A stretch of DNA of 64,000 bases, taken from positions 62,001-126,000 of the forward strand of contig JAQBNO010000154.1 in NCBI GenBank assembly GCA_028288485.1. Reading direction: 5' to 3'. Positions 50,138-59,584 of the stretch are shown piece after piece. The position numbers were made by a program, and so were the translations under genes. The stretch's first letter is position 1. Each line of letters begins with the position of its first letter. Below the pieces are notes generated by a model that saw nothing but the letters and a program-made list of their open reading frames with translations, had not been told where the DNA came from and searched no databases. The stretch is from Segetibacter sp. GTDB taxonomy: Bacteria; Bacteroidota; Bacteroidia; Chitinophagales; Chitinophagaceae.

Positions 50138-53023
50138 ATGGAAAGGACTACTTTTACTACAACTGACACTGAGATAGAGGAGCAAATACAGGTTTTTGGT
50201 GCGAGGGTGCACAACCTGAAAAATATCGACATTTCGATCCCCAAGAATAAGCTGGTAGTTATCACCGGCGTTAGTGGAAGCGGTAAATCTTCCCTGGCAT
50301 TCGATACCATTTACAACGAAGGACAAAGGCGTTACATGGAAAGCTTTAGCGCTTACGCCAGGCAATTCATCGGCGACATGGAAAGGCCCGACGTTGACAA
50401 GATCACAGGTCTTAGTCCTGTAATTTCTATTGAACAAAAAACCACTAATAAAAATCCGCGTTCAACTGTTGGTACCATTACAGAAGTATATGATTTTCTG
50501 CGGCTGCTATATGCAAGAATTGGGGAGGCCTACAGCTACAACACGGGTAAGAAAATGGTGAAGTGGAGCGAAGAGGAAATTGTGGAAAATATCTTTTCAA
50601 AATTCAAGGATAAGAAAATTACGCTGCTTGCCCCGCTTATTCGTGGCCGCAAAGGGCACTACCGCGAACTTTTTGAGGACGTTAGAAAGAAAGGCTTTTT
50701 AAAAGTCAGGATCGACGGGGAAGTCAAGGATCTCAAAGAAAAAATGCAGGTTGACCGGTACAAAATTCACGACATCGAATTGGTCATCGACCGGCTACAG
50801 GCGACAGATGATATGAAAGTAAGGTTAAGCCAGAGTGTTCAAAAGACGTTGCAGGTTGGCAAAGAGCTTATGTTCCTTCTCATTAACGACAATAACGAAG
50901 TTGTACAATATAGTAAGCAGTTAATGTGCGAAGACACCGGGTTAAGTTATGAAGAGCCTTCTCCAAATGCTTTTTCTTTTAATTCGCCTTATGGTGCCTG
51001 CCCATCCTGTAAAGGATTGGGAAGCGTTTACCAGGTAAATATGGAAGCTGTTATTCCTGACCCAGGTAAGAGTATTAAAGAAGGCGCCATTGCTCCGTTA
51101 GGCGAAGAACGCGAAGCCTACATTTACAAGCAAATTGTTCAATTAGGAAAGAAACACAAGTTTAGCGTTGATAAACCCGTGAAAGACTTGCCGGAAAAAG
51201 CAATGAACATCATTCTTTACGGTAAAGAAGATGCAACTGCCGATGTAGAAATTTCAGGAGATTATGAAGCACTGCCGGGAGATATGTATACCACCGAGTA
51301 CGAAGGCATCATTAATATGCTTAAGCGCTGGTTTTCTGGTAGCGGTAGTGAATCACTGAGAGAATGGGTAGAAAAGTTTATGATCCTTAAAAGCTGCCCG
51401 GCCTGCGAGGGAGCGAGACTAAAAAAAGAAAGTCTCTGGTTCAAGGTTGACGAAAAAAACATCGCTGAACTGAGCCGCCAGGATTTAGATAAATTGTTTG
51501 TTTGGTTCAATGATATTGAAAAAAGGTTGAGCAAGAAACAGAATACGATAGCAAAAGATATTCTCAAAGAAATAAGAGAGCGATTAAGCTTTTTGTTAGA
51601 TGTAGGTCTAACCTATCTTACTTTAAATCGCTCCTCCAAAAGTTTAAGCGGAGGCGAAAGTCAGCGCATAAGGTTGGCAACCCAGATTGGTTCGCAACTG
51701 CAAGGCATCACTTACATTTTAGACGAGCCAAGTATTGGTTTACACCAGAGAGATAACCAGCAACTAATTGTTGCCTTAAAAAACCTTCGCGATATAGGTA
51801 ACAGCGTTCTGGTTGTGGAGCACGATAAAGATATTATGCTTGCTTCCGACCATTTAATCGACATTGGTCCTAAAGCGGGTAAACATGGTGGCCAGGTAGT
51901 GGCTGAGGGAACACCTGCATTTGTATTGTCATCAGGTTCGCCAACCTCAGCTTATCTGAGTGGCGAAAAAAGTATTGAAGTGCCCAAAGAAAGACGCGTT
52001 GGAAACGGCAAGGTGCTGGAGCTTAAGGGGGTTAAGGGGAATAACCTCAAAGGTGTTAATGTAAAGTTCCCGTTAGGAAAATTTATTTGTGTGACTGGCG
52101 TAAGCGGAAGCGGCAAAAGCACATTAATAACCGAAACGCTTTACCCGATTTTGTCAAAACATGCCTTCAACAGTAAGATGATTCCTATGGAGTATAAAAC
52201 TGTTACCGGGCTGGAGTTTATCGACAAAGTAATTGAAATAGATCAAAGCCCGATCGGCAGAACTCCCAGGAGTAATGCTGCTACGTATTGTGGCTTTTTC
52301 ACAGAAATAAGAACCCTGTTTGCTGCTATTCCTGAGGCGAAAATTCGCGGTTATGCTGCAGGTCGTTTTTCATTTAATGTAAGAGGTGGAAGATGCGATG
52401 TTTGTGAAGGCGGCGGTATGCGGGTCATAGAAATGAACTTTCTACCCGACGTATACGTGCCGTGCGAAAAGTGTAACGGCAGGCGTTATAATCGCGAAAC
52501 GCTGGAAATACGGTACAAGGGAAAGTCAATCAGCGACGTATTGGATATGACTGTTGACGAAGCAGTTGATTTTTTCCAGAACGTACATTTTCTCTATCGC
52601 AAGATCAAAGTATTGCAGGATGTTGGCTTAGGTTATATAACGCTTGGTCAATCAGCAGTAACCTTAAGTGGTGGTGAAGCACAGCGGGTAAAACTGGCAA
52701 CTGAACTTGCTAAGAAAGACACAGGTAAAACGTTTTACATCCTCGACGAGCCCACAACAGGCTTACATTTCCAGGACATACAGCACCTGCTCGATGTATT
52801 GAACAAATTGGTCGACAGGGGAAACAGTGTGTTGGTAATCGAGCACAATCTCGATGTAATAAAAGTAGCCGATCACATTATAGATTTAGGCCCTGAAGGC
52901 GGCGATGGTGGAGGAAAGATCTTGTTTGAAGGAACACCTGAAAATCTAATAAAAGTGAAACAGAGCCATACAGCAAAGTTTCTTGCGTTGGAATTAAATC
53001 ACAAACAAAAAGTGATCGGCTAA
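50138..53023 (+). CDS. uvrA: excinuclease ABC subunit A
   Basis: UvrA recognises bulky DNA damage in nucleotide excision repair and loads UvrB. The protein has 961 residues from the ATG at 50138; a TTG at 50120 would add six residues. It has two ABC ATPase modules: Walker A GVSGSGKSSLAFDT and GVSGSGKSTLITETLY, signatures LSGGESQRIRLATQIGS and LSGGEAQRVKLATELAK, and Walker B YILDEPSIGLH and YILDEPTTGLH. Zinc-binding Cys pairs are seen at CPSC and CPAC in the first half and CDVC...CEKC in the second. The full set implies an active enzyme. The gene is monocistronic. Confidence 0.96.
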   Translation: MERTTFTTTDTEIEEQIQVFGARVHNLKNIDISIPKNKLVVITGVSGSGKSSLAFDTIYNEGQRRYMESFSAYARQFIGDMERPDVDKITGLSPVISIEQKTTNKNPRSTVGTITEVYDFLRLLYARIGEAYSYNTGKKMVKWSEEEIVENIFSKFKDKKITLLAPLIRGRKGHYRELFEDVRKKGFLKVRIDGEVKDLKEKMQVDRYKIHDIELVIDRLQATDDMKVRLSQSVQKTLQVGKELMFLLINDNNEVVQYSKQLMCEDTGLSYEEPSPNAFSFNSPYGACPSCKGLGSVYQVNMEAVIPDPGKSIKEGAIAPLGEEREAYIYKQIVQLGKKHKFSVDKPVKDLPEKAMNIILYGKEDATADVEISGDYEALPGDMYTTEYEGIINMLKRWFSGSGSESLREWVEKFMILKSCPACEGARLKKESLWFKVDEKNIAELSRQDLDKLFVWFNDIEKRLSKKQNTIAKDILKEIRERLSFLLDVGLTYLTLNRSSKSLSGGESQRIRLATQIGSQLQGITYILDEPSIGLHQRDNQQLIVALKNLRDIGNSVLVVEHDKDIMLASDHLIDIGPKAGKHGGQVVAEGTPAFVLSSGSPTSAYLSGEKSIEVPKERRVGNGKVLELKGVKGNNLKGVNVKFPLGKFICVTGVSGSGKSTLITETLYPILSKHAFNSKMIPMEYKTVTGLEFIDKVIEIDQSPIGRTPRSNAATYCGFFTEIRTLFAAIPEAKIRGYAAGRFSFNVRGGRCDVCEGGGMRVIEMNFLPDVYVPCEKCNGRRYNRETLEIRYKGKSISDVLDMTVDEAVDFFQNVHFLYRKIKVLQDVGLGYITLGQSAVTLSGGEAQRVKLATELAKKDTGKTFYILDEPTTGLHFQDIQHLLDVLNKLVDRGNSVLVIEHNLDVIKVADHIIDLGPEGGDGGGKILFEGTPENLIKVKQSHTAKFLALELNHKQKVIG

Positions 53024-53078
53024 TCTAAAAGAAGATAAGAAATAGCTTGACGCTGCCCGTTGATTTGCCTGTAAAGTG

Positions 53079-53102
53079 ATCGCAACGCAACGATAATTCT
53101 AT
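53079..53102 (-). repeat. degenerate dispersed motif
   Basis: Read on the minus strand, GTTGCGTTGCGATCACTTTAC is a degraded relative of the 20-bp motif, preceded by ATC. A second degenerate copy on the plus strand (CATCGTTGCGTAGCATTACG) is at 53187-53206, so the two face each other after uvrA. Confidence 0.35.
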
Positions 53103-53265
53103 AAAAACCGGTGCTGGTATTATTGGATAAACTGAAACAGCTTAAGAAGAAAGACATTTTGTTACGGGCAGCAGTTCCTTCTTGCTTCATCGTTGCGTAG
53201 CATTACGTTTATCGGGAGTGCAAGACGGAGCAGAATTTCTATATATTAAGTGGCCCTTTTCAAAA

Positions 53266-53724
53266 TTATTTGATCTTTATCCTTACATCGTACACAAAAT
53301 CCTTAATAGAAATAATAGAAATTCGGGAACTTTCTTTATGCAAAGGATTTAGAAGATAATTAAACTCGTCAGGTAAAACAGCAGATGGAACTTTAATGAT
53401 GAGGTAGTCACGTTTTTTTAAAAGTTCCGTTCCCATATCTTTTGTAGAAGACGGCGAGGGGGAGTCCCTCCAGTCTCCGGGCAGCTCAGCTATTGACAGT
53501 TCTATAATATTGTCTTCCGGTATTTGAAGGGTAGTTACGCTTAAAGCCCTTGGTATATCTTCAATATTTACGTTAACGGTATACTCTAAAACAGAAAGTG
53601 CGCGGCTTTCAGAAGTATAAACACAGGGAGTCAATTTATGGTTCCATCTTCCCCCGTTTAAGCGTGCCCCTTCCCCGGTTAAGTCATTGGCATATTTAGT
53701 TTTTCCTACCCTGTAAACAATCAT
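53266..53724 (-). CDS. RES-domain toxin
   Basis: The protein has 152 residues with RES-fold elements: YRVGKTKYANDLTGEGARLNG, GGRWNHKLTPCVYTSESRALSVLEYTV and WRDSPSPSSTKDMGTELL. The family residues Arg, Glu and Ser are present. RES toxins degrade NAD+ and stop growth. It starts three bases after the antitoxin gene on the same strand, the usual order for this type II system (antitoxin first). Confidence 0.9.
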   Translation of the reverse strand: MIVYRVGKTKYANDLTGEGARLNGGRWNHKLTPCVYTSESRALSVLEYTVNVNIEDIPRALSVTTLQIPEDNIIELSIAELPGDWRDSPSPSSTKDMGTELLKKRDYLIIKVPSAVLPDEFNYLLNPLHKESSRISIISIKDFVYDVRIKIK

Positions 53725-53727
53725 AAG

Positions 53728-54321
53728 TTAAGAATAAACACCATAATCAATTCGGCCAATAAGATTTCTTACTTCTTCTCTTCCGTACTGATTATCTAAT
53801 ATATCATAAGGAGAATGACCACCTAAAGCCTGGTTAGGCCTGAATATCCATTCATTAAATCGACCCTCATCTTCAAAAACTTCGTAGCCATAAGAATAAA
53901 TATCAGCTACTCCCACAATTTTCTCACTTAATACCATGTCGAACTTTTCCTTTCCCTTTTTATTAATAAGTGTAGCCCTCGCTACAGAAAGTACTTTTGC
54001 CAACTGGTTGTAATCGAGATCAGCTTTCTCCTTTAAATGTTCGAGATCTTTTTTAGAGATGCCTTCTCTTATTAACCCGATTTTTTCGAAAGAGGTCATT
54101 CGGCTTTCGGGCTTTTTGGTGGCATCGTGCAGAATTACAAAATTATTATCTTGCCAAATATTTAATGCATATTCTGCAGTAGGCTCTGCAATTGCATTAG
54201 TAATTTTCGCTACTTCGCCTTCTGCAGCGTATGGCTTATTTGAAACTGCTGTTTCATGCAGATTTTTGACTTTTGATGCATCAATTTCTTTTGCACCTTT
54301 GCTTTTTCTTTCGTGTGCCAT
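53728..54321 (-). CDS. Xre/MbcA/ParS-type antitoxin of the RES toxin
   Basis: The protein has 197 residues. About 85-145 form a Xre-like helix-turn-helix domain: REGISKKDLEHLKEKADLDYNQLAKVLSVARATLINK. The C-terminal 50 residues form the toxin-binding ParS/MbcA part (DEGRFNEWIFRPNQALGGHSPYDILDN). The N-terminal 80 residues are extra to the usual 140-residue antitoxin and include an acidic and polar stretch. It should repress its own operon and block the RES active site. Confidence 0.88.
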   Translation of the reverse strand: MAHERKSKGAKEIDASKVKNLHETAVSNKPYAAEGEVAKITNAIAEPTAEYALNIWQDNNFVILHDATKKPESRMTSFEKIGLIREGISKKDLEHLKEKADLDYNQLAKVLSVARATLINKKGKEKFDMVLSEKIVGVADIYSYGYEVFEDEGRFNEWIFRPNQALGGHSPYDILDNQYGREEVRNLIGRIDYGVYS

Positions 54322-54580
54322 GGTATAAATATTTACCGAAGTTAGTACAAAGTTATACCTTTTTCGAAGTTTTCAAAACTTTTTAAACAATTTTTTCAAC
54401 AACCCTAATGTTATTTTATTAATAACCATTAAGATAATAAATAACACTTGAGCTACTATATAACCTGGTTCTAGCGAAATTAGCAGCAAAAGTTCCGGTC
54501 TTGTAAAGCACGAAAATGTGTATAAATTTTAACAGCAAGACTACGACCTTTGGCCCTTCAATAAAGAATAAAAAACATAA

Positions 54581-55054
54581 ATGAAAGCAGCAAGCCTAAG
54601 TGAAATAAAACAAGAGCTGGTTACACTGCCGCCAAAAAAAGTATTAGAATTATGCCTTCAGCTTGCCAGGTTTAAAAAAGAAAACAAAGAGCTTCTAAAC
54701 TTCTTATTATTCGAGGCTCACAACGAGCAGGGATACGTGGAAAGCATAAAAAAGGAGATCGACGATAGCTTTTCGACTTTACCCAGGACCAATATGTACA
54801 TTATTAAAAAAGGGCTGCGCAAGATACTTAGATCAATAACGAAATATAGTAAACATACTGCTGAAAAAGAATCGGAAGTCGAAATGCTCATTCATTTCTG
54901 TAAGAACCTGAAAGAATCAGGAATTCGTTTTCGTTCCAACAAGGCCCTATCTAACTTATACGACCAGCAGTTAAAAAAATTAAACGCATTAATAGAGCAG
55001 GTGCACGAAGACCTGCGTTTTGATTATAAAAAACAATTGGAACAATTACCCTGA
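54581..55054 (+). CDS. hypothetical helical protein
   Basis: The protein has 157 residues and is almost fully alpha-helical, with no Trp, no membrane segment and no known motif. It starts MKAASLSEIKQELVTLPPKKV and continues FKKENKELLNFLLFEAHNEQG. Long basic helices (MYIIKKGLRKILRSITKYSK) make a nucleic-acid or protein binding role possible, but nothing is proven. It precedes the luciferase-like gene by 69 bases on the same strand. Confidence 0.65.
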   Translation: MKAASLSEIKQELVTLPPKKVLELCLQLARFKKENKELLNFLLFEAHNEQGYVESIKKEIDDSFSTLPRTNMYIIKKGLRKILRSITKYSKHTAEKESEVEMLIHFCKNLKESGIRFRSNKALSNLYDQQLKKLNALIEQVHEDLRFDYKKQLEQLP

Positions 55055-55123
55055 TTACTGCCAATGCTTCCGGTTTTTAAGTTAGGAACAATTTATGCTC
55101 ACGTTCCTGTTTAATAAAATAAA

Positions 55124-56158
55124 ATGAGCGACAATAAAGAACAAAAACAACTGTCCGATATACCATTATCAGTCCTGGATTTAGCAACTATTAAAGAGGG
55201 AAAAACACCTGCAGACACATTTAAACAAAGTGTAGACCTGGCGCAGCACGTGGAAAAATGGGGCTTCAACCGCTATTGGCTCGCCGAGCATCATAGCATG
55301 GAGAGTATAGCAAGTTCAGCAACCTCCGTTCTTATAGGCCATATAGCTGGAAAAACTTCAACCATCAGGGTAGGCAGTGGTGGAATCATGCTGCCCAACC
55401 ATGCACCACTCGTTATAGCCGAGCAGTTTGGCACGCTGGAATATATGTACCCCGGTAGAATCGATTTAGGCCTTGGCCGCGCTCCCGGATCGGACCAGGT
55501 AACTGCAAGAGCTTTAAGGCGCACCGTTTTAGAAGGCCCTAACGACTTTCCTGAAAGCCTGATGGAATTACAAAAATATTTTTCTGCTGAAAACAAAAAC
55601 TCTAAGGTTCGCGCCATTCCTGGTGAGGGACTTGACATTCCAATCTGGCTGCTGGGTTCCAGCACTTATAGTGCACAGCTTGCTGCAATACTTGGTTTAC
55701 CTTTTGCCTTTGCCAGCCATTTTGCCCCAACCTACTTATACGACGCATTGAAATTGTACCGCGATAATTTCAAGCCTTCGGAAAGCCTGCAAGAGCCTTA
55801 TGCATTGGCCTGCGTAAATGTAGTTGCTGCAGATACCGACAAAGAAGCTAATTACCTGGCTACGTCCTTTTTCCAACTCGCAATGGGAATTATTCATGGA
55901 AGTACCAAACCATTGCGTCCGCCCGTTGAAAATATGGATGCGATCTGGACCGAACCTGAAAGAGCAGCAATACTGCAAATGATGAAATATTCCTTTATTG
56001 GCGGGCCTTCTACTGTACAACAAAAGCTACAGCAGTTTCTCGACCAAACGCAGGTAGATGAAATAATGATCACGTCTCATATTTATGAACATGAAGCAAG
56101 ACTTCATTCATATGAAATACTAGCTCAAATATGGAAAGAGAAAGCTAGCTTAGTGTAG
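55124..56158 (+). CDS. LLM-class flavin-dependent monooxygenase (luciferase-like)
   Basis: The protein has 344 residues of the bacterial luciferase TIM-barrel fold. Typical elements are [20 protein letters not shown] near the start, [71 protein letters not shown] and [16 protein letters not shown]. The [13 protein letters not shown] motif is that of the MsnO8/YhbW-like group. It uses reduced flavin to oxidise an unknown substrate. No dedicated flavin reductase lies adjacent. Confidence 0.9.
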   Translation: MSDNKEQKQLSDIPLSVLDLATIKEGKTPADTFKQSVDLAQHVEKWGFNRYWLAEHHSMESIASSATSVLIGHIAGKTSTIRVGSGGIMLPNHAPLVIAEQFGTLEYMYPGRIDLGLGRAPGSDQVTARALRRTVLEGPNDFPESLMELQKYFSAENKNSKVRAIPGEGLDIPIWLLGSSTYSAQLAAILGLPFAFASHFAPTYLYDALKLYRDNFKPSESLQEPYALACVNVVAADTDKEANYLATSFFQLAMGIIHGSTKPLRPPVENMDAIWTEPERAAILQMMKYSFIGGPSTVQQKLQQFLDQTQVDEIMITSHIYEHEARLHSYEILAQIWKEKASLV

Positions 56159-56241
56159 TCTACCATTGTAATTAAAACGATTTTCGCTGATAGTTGCGAT
56201 ATTTTTTGTGTAGCCAACGGAAGTAATCAAATGTAACTTCC

Positions 56242-56261
56242 GTTGCGTCGCACTCTTGTAC
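56242..56261 (+). repeat. dispersed 20-bp motif, subtype II (C/G)
   Basis: This is GTTGCGTCGCACTCTTGTAC, the subtype II consensus, between the monooxygenase and the reductase genes. Confidence 0.8.
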
Positions 56262-56351
56262 TTTCGATTCAACCCGGAACAAAAACCGGCTGCAGATGTT
56301 AGGCAATAATAAACACCAATAATTCCATCCTGTAATCTTCAACATGCTCTC

Positions 56352-57737
56352 ATGAAAACATACGACGCTATTATTATTGGTGCAGGACAATCAGGTGGTC
56401 CACTTGCCGGCAAACTTGCAGAAGAAGGCCTGCGAACAGCACTGATCGAAAAAAAATTCGTAGGCGGCACTTGTATTAATGTAGGCTGCACGCCAACAAA
56501 AACAATGATTGCTTCCGGAAGAATTGCACACCTTGCTGCTAACAGCAAAGATTGGGGCATAATAACCTCTGAGATGAAGGTAGACATGCCTGCCATAAAA
56601 AAGCGTAAAGACGATATCGTTACTTCTTTTCGTGAAGGATCAGAAAAAAAACTACTGCAAACCGAAGGACTTGACCTTATATATGGCGAAGCAACTTTTA
56701 CTGGCTTTAAAACAGTGACGGTAAAATTAAACAACGGGGTTTCTGAAGAGTTAACTGCCGACAAAATTTTTATTGACACCGGCGCAGAAACCTTCATTCC
56801 TGGAATTGACGGCATTCACGATGTCGGCTTCCTTACTTCATCAACTATTCTCGATCTCGAAATTGTTCCTGAACACCTGCTTGTTATAGGAGCGAGTTAC
56901 ATCGCATTGGAATTCGGGCAATTGTATCGCCGGCTTGGCAGTAATGTTACGATACTTGAACAGGGACCACAGTTTTTGAAACGCGAAGATGAGGACATAG
57001 CAGAAGCGCTTAAAAAGATATTGGAAGAAGATGGCATTACCATTCATTTAAACGGTATAGTAAAAAAGCTGCGAAAAACTTCCGGAGAAGGCGTTGAAGC
57101 TATTCTTGAAGTAAACGGGGTTGAACAAAACATAACATGTTCACACGTACTGTTAGCTGTTGGCCGAACGCCACAAACCGAAGCGCTTAACCTCGCAAAA
57201 ACAGGTGTAGCAACCGGAAAGCATGGTGCCATTGAAGTAAACGACAAACTTGAAACAAACGTTGCAGGCATTTATGCAATGGGCGACGTAAAAGGCGGCC
57301 CTGCCTTCACGCATATCTCTTACAACGATTACGTGATTGTTTACCAGAACTTGTTTCAGCAGGCCAATCTCACCATTAAAAACCGCCTTGTTCCCTACTG
57401 CGTATTTACAGATCCCCAGTTGGCAAGGGTTGGTATTACAGAAAAAGAAGCAAGCGATAAAGGGATGGCTTTTATTGTGGCAAAACTTTCGATGAGCAGT
57501 GTTGCCCGGGCAATAGAAACCAATGAAACCCGCGGCTTTATCAAAGCAATTGTTGATAAAACAACAAAAAAAATATTAGGAGTTGCTGTACTGGGCGTTG
57601 AAGGCGGCGAAATAATGAGTGTACTGCAAATGGCAATGATGGGAGGTGTTACATACGACCAACTAAAATATGCCGTGTTTGCCCATCCGACGTATTCCGA
57701 GTCGCTGAATAATTTATTCATGCAGATCAAAGATTAG
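56352..57737 (+). CDS. pyridine nucleotide-disulfide oxidoreductase, class I (mercuric reductase-like)
   Basis: The protein has 461 residues. It has the FAD motif DAIIIGAGQSGGPLAGKLAEEG, the redox disulfide GGTCINVGCTPTKTM (Cys about 43 and 48), the NAD(P) motif LLVIGASYIALEFGQLYRRLG, the second FAD motif GIYAMGDVKGGPAFTH, and the C-terminal dimer domain with HPTYSESLNNLF. The C-terminal part carries the histidine-proline motif of class I enzymes. It lacks a lipoamide-specific context, and no merR or mercury genes are near. It could be a glutathione-reductase-like, mercuric reductase-like or related enzyme, so the substrate stays open. Confidence 0.88.
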   Translation: MKTYDAIIIGAGQSGGPLAGKLAEEGLRTALIEKKFVGGTCINVGCTPTKTMIASGRIAHLAANSKDWGIITSEMKVDMPAIKKRKDDIVTSFREGSEKKLLQTEGLDLIYGEATFTGFKTVTVKLNNGVSEELTADKIFIDTGAETFIPGIDGIHDVGFLTSSTILDLEIVPEHLLVIGASYIALEFGQLYRRLGSNVTILEQGPQFLKREDEDIAEALKKILEEDGITIHLNGIVKKLRKTSGEGVEAILEVNGVEQNITCSHVLLAVGRTPQTEALNLAKTGVATGKHGAIEVNDKLETNVAGIYAMGDVKGGPAFTHISYNDYVIVYQNLFQQANLTIKNRLVPYCVFTDPQLARVGITEKEASDKGMAFIVAKLSMSSVARAIETNETRGFIKAIVDKTTKKILGVAVLGVEGGEIMSVLQMAMMGGVTYDQLKYAVFAHPTYSESLNNLFMQIKD

Positions 57738-58206
57738 ACAGAAGTTACAGCAAGTAAAAAAAAGCACAGTAAAGATTTCAAAGTACAAGAGTGCGACGCA
57801 ACGGCTGCCGCAATGAAAAACTACAGCCAGGTACATAAAAAATATAAGCGGAAGTAAGGCTTTACCTGAAGAAAAACTACGCTACTAAAATGAATTTTTA
57901 AAGAACGATAATTGCGAACCGATTGAATTTTTATTAGCTTTTGAGGAACGCCTATAAAAGTGGTGCTTCGATGTATTTTAAGGCGTTTAAACCACTTCTT
58001 TCAGTAATAGAAAGATCAGATAACACTGCACTGCACTCCTCCAACATTACTCACTTATACCTATAAATCATAATTGAACTGGTAATGAAACGCCCATAAT
58101 ACAACCCAATAAGGTTATTTCATAATCCAATAGAACATTCCTGTATGGCCAAATAATTAGCACCAGATAAAGGCGTTACTAAGATCATCGCAGCAACATA
58201 AAATAG
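57738..58206. other. gene-free stretch before the histidine kinase
   Basis: It holds a subtype II motif copy at 57783-57802. A degraded fragment resembling the 3' half of the 20-bp motif (TTACTCACTTATAC) ends at 58060. No gene is supported. Confidence 0.4.
57783..57802 (-). repeat. dispersed 20-bp motif, subtype II (C/G)
   Basis: Read on the minus strand it is GTTGCGTCGCACTCTTGTAC, preceded by GCAGCC as in the copy at 26029. The shared flank suggests the two are close relatives. Confidence 0.8.
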
Positions 58207-59409
58207 ATGAAAAACCTGGGAACGGCTAGTATGGAAGTTGAAAGATTAAAGAACCTGGAAGAATATTCTATCCTTGACTCAATTCCCGAAAAGGAATATG
58301 ACGACCTCACACGCATTGCCTCACAAATATGTGAAACGCCGATTTCACTCATTACTTTGGTCGACGATAAACGCCAGTGGTTTAAGTCGGCTTACGGGTT
58401 CGACATGAGAGAAACGCCGAAAGAATACTCATTTTGCAACCATGCCATAAAAGATCCTTCAACTCTGATGATTGTGAATGATTCGAGAATAGACGATCGT
58501 TTCCGCGACAATCCTTTGGTAACAGGCGAATCGCAATTTATTTTTTATGCGGGCATGCCTTTGGTTAGTCCTAAAGGTCATGCTTTAGGCACTTTGTGTG
58601 TAATAGATACCAAACCCAAAACGCTAAGCTTAAAACAGGTAGAAGCCTTACAATCGCTTACGCATCACGTTGTAAAACTGCTTGAATTTAGAAAAAAAGA
58701 GAACCTGTTAGAGAATGCAAATGAAGTATTAGAAGTAAAAAATAAAGAGCTCGAGAAATTTGCCAGTATCGCCGCACACGATATAAAATCGCCGCTAAAC
58801 AACATCTCGACTTTAATCCAGTTATTATCCGAAACCTACTCCACAAACCTCGAAGACGGAGCAAAGAAATTCTTGAAACTTATCGATGAGTCGTCGATAA
58901 AACTAAGGGGTCTTGTAGATGGAATACTTGAACATAGCCGGAGCGAAAAATTATTTTCGGAAAACAAAATGGAGACAAACTTTGATACAATGATTGAAGA
59001 CATTGTTCAACTAACCGATCCACAAAGAAAACATTCATTTGTTTATCCTTCGGTTACCGAACCGCTGTTAATTAATAAAACAGCGGTAGAGCAGGTTTTA
59101 ATTAACCTGGTGGCGAACGGAATAAAATACAATGACAAAGAAGATGTTGTTATAGAAATAGGGTTTTCAGAAACGTGCGATTACTATGAATTTTATTTGA
59201 AAGACAACGGTTGGGGCATAGATGATAGTTATCACCAGAAAATCTTTTGCCTGTTCGAAATCGTTCATTCCAGAGACCGCTATGGTAACAGGGGCAACGG
59301 AATAGGACTATCAACAGTAAAAAAAATAGTTGAAGGCTTAGGCGGACAAATTAAAGTAACATCGAAACCCGGAGAAGGAAGCAGGTTTGATTTCAGTATT
59401 AAGAAATAG
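58207..59409 (+). CDS. GAF-domain sensor histidine kinase
   Basis: The protein has 400 residues without a membrane segment. An N-terminal GAF domain (about 15-160) has DDKRQWFKSAYGFDMRETP and FYAGMPLVSPKGHALGTLCVID. A coiled coil links it to a HisKA domain with the H-box FASIAAHDIKSPLNN (His 191). The catalytic part shows the N-box NLVANGIKYND, DNGWGID and GNGIGLSTVKKIV. No receiver domain or response regulator lies adjacent, so it is an orphan. The GAF ligand is unknown. Confidence 0.92.
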   Translation: MKNLGTASMEVERLKNLEEYSILDSIPEKEYDDLTRIASQICETPISLITLVDDKRQWFKSAYGFDMRETPKEYSFCNHAIKDPSTLMIVNDSRIDDRFRDNPLVTGESQFIFYAGMPLVSPKGHALGTLCVIDTKPKTLSLKQVEALQSLTHHVVKLLEFRKKENLLENANEVLEVKNKELEKFASIAAHDIKSPLNNISTLIQLLSETYSTNLEDGAKKFLKLIDESSIKLRGLVDGILEHSRSEKLFSENKMETNFDTMIEDIVQLTDPQRKHSFVYPSVTEPLLINKTAVEQVLINLVANGIKYNDKEDVVIEIGFSETCDYYEFYLKDNGWGIDDSYHQKIFCLFEIVHSRDRYGNRGNGIGLSTVKKIVEGLGGQIKVTSKPGEGSRFDFSIKK

Positions 59410-59584
59410 ATTGCTATACCAAAAACATACTTCCACTTTCTATAACTCTACTCCTGCCTGAAGGAAAAACAATCGGAATAGGAAAATGAAATATTGCTGA
59501 TTTTCTTATTGCAGTAAAAGTAGCCCCGCCTGAGGCGGAACTACTCCTAATTGAAATGATAATGCCCGGCGCAAAAAAAAATTA

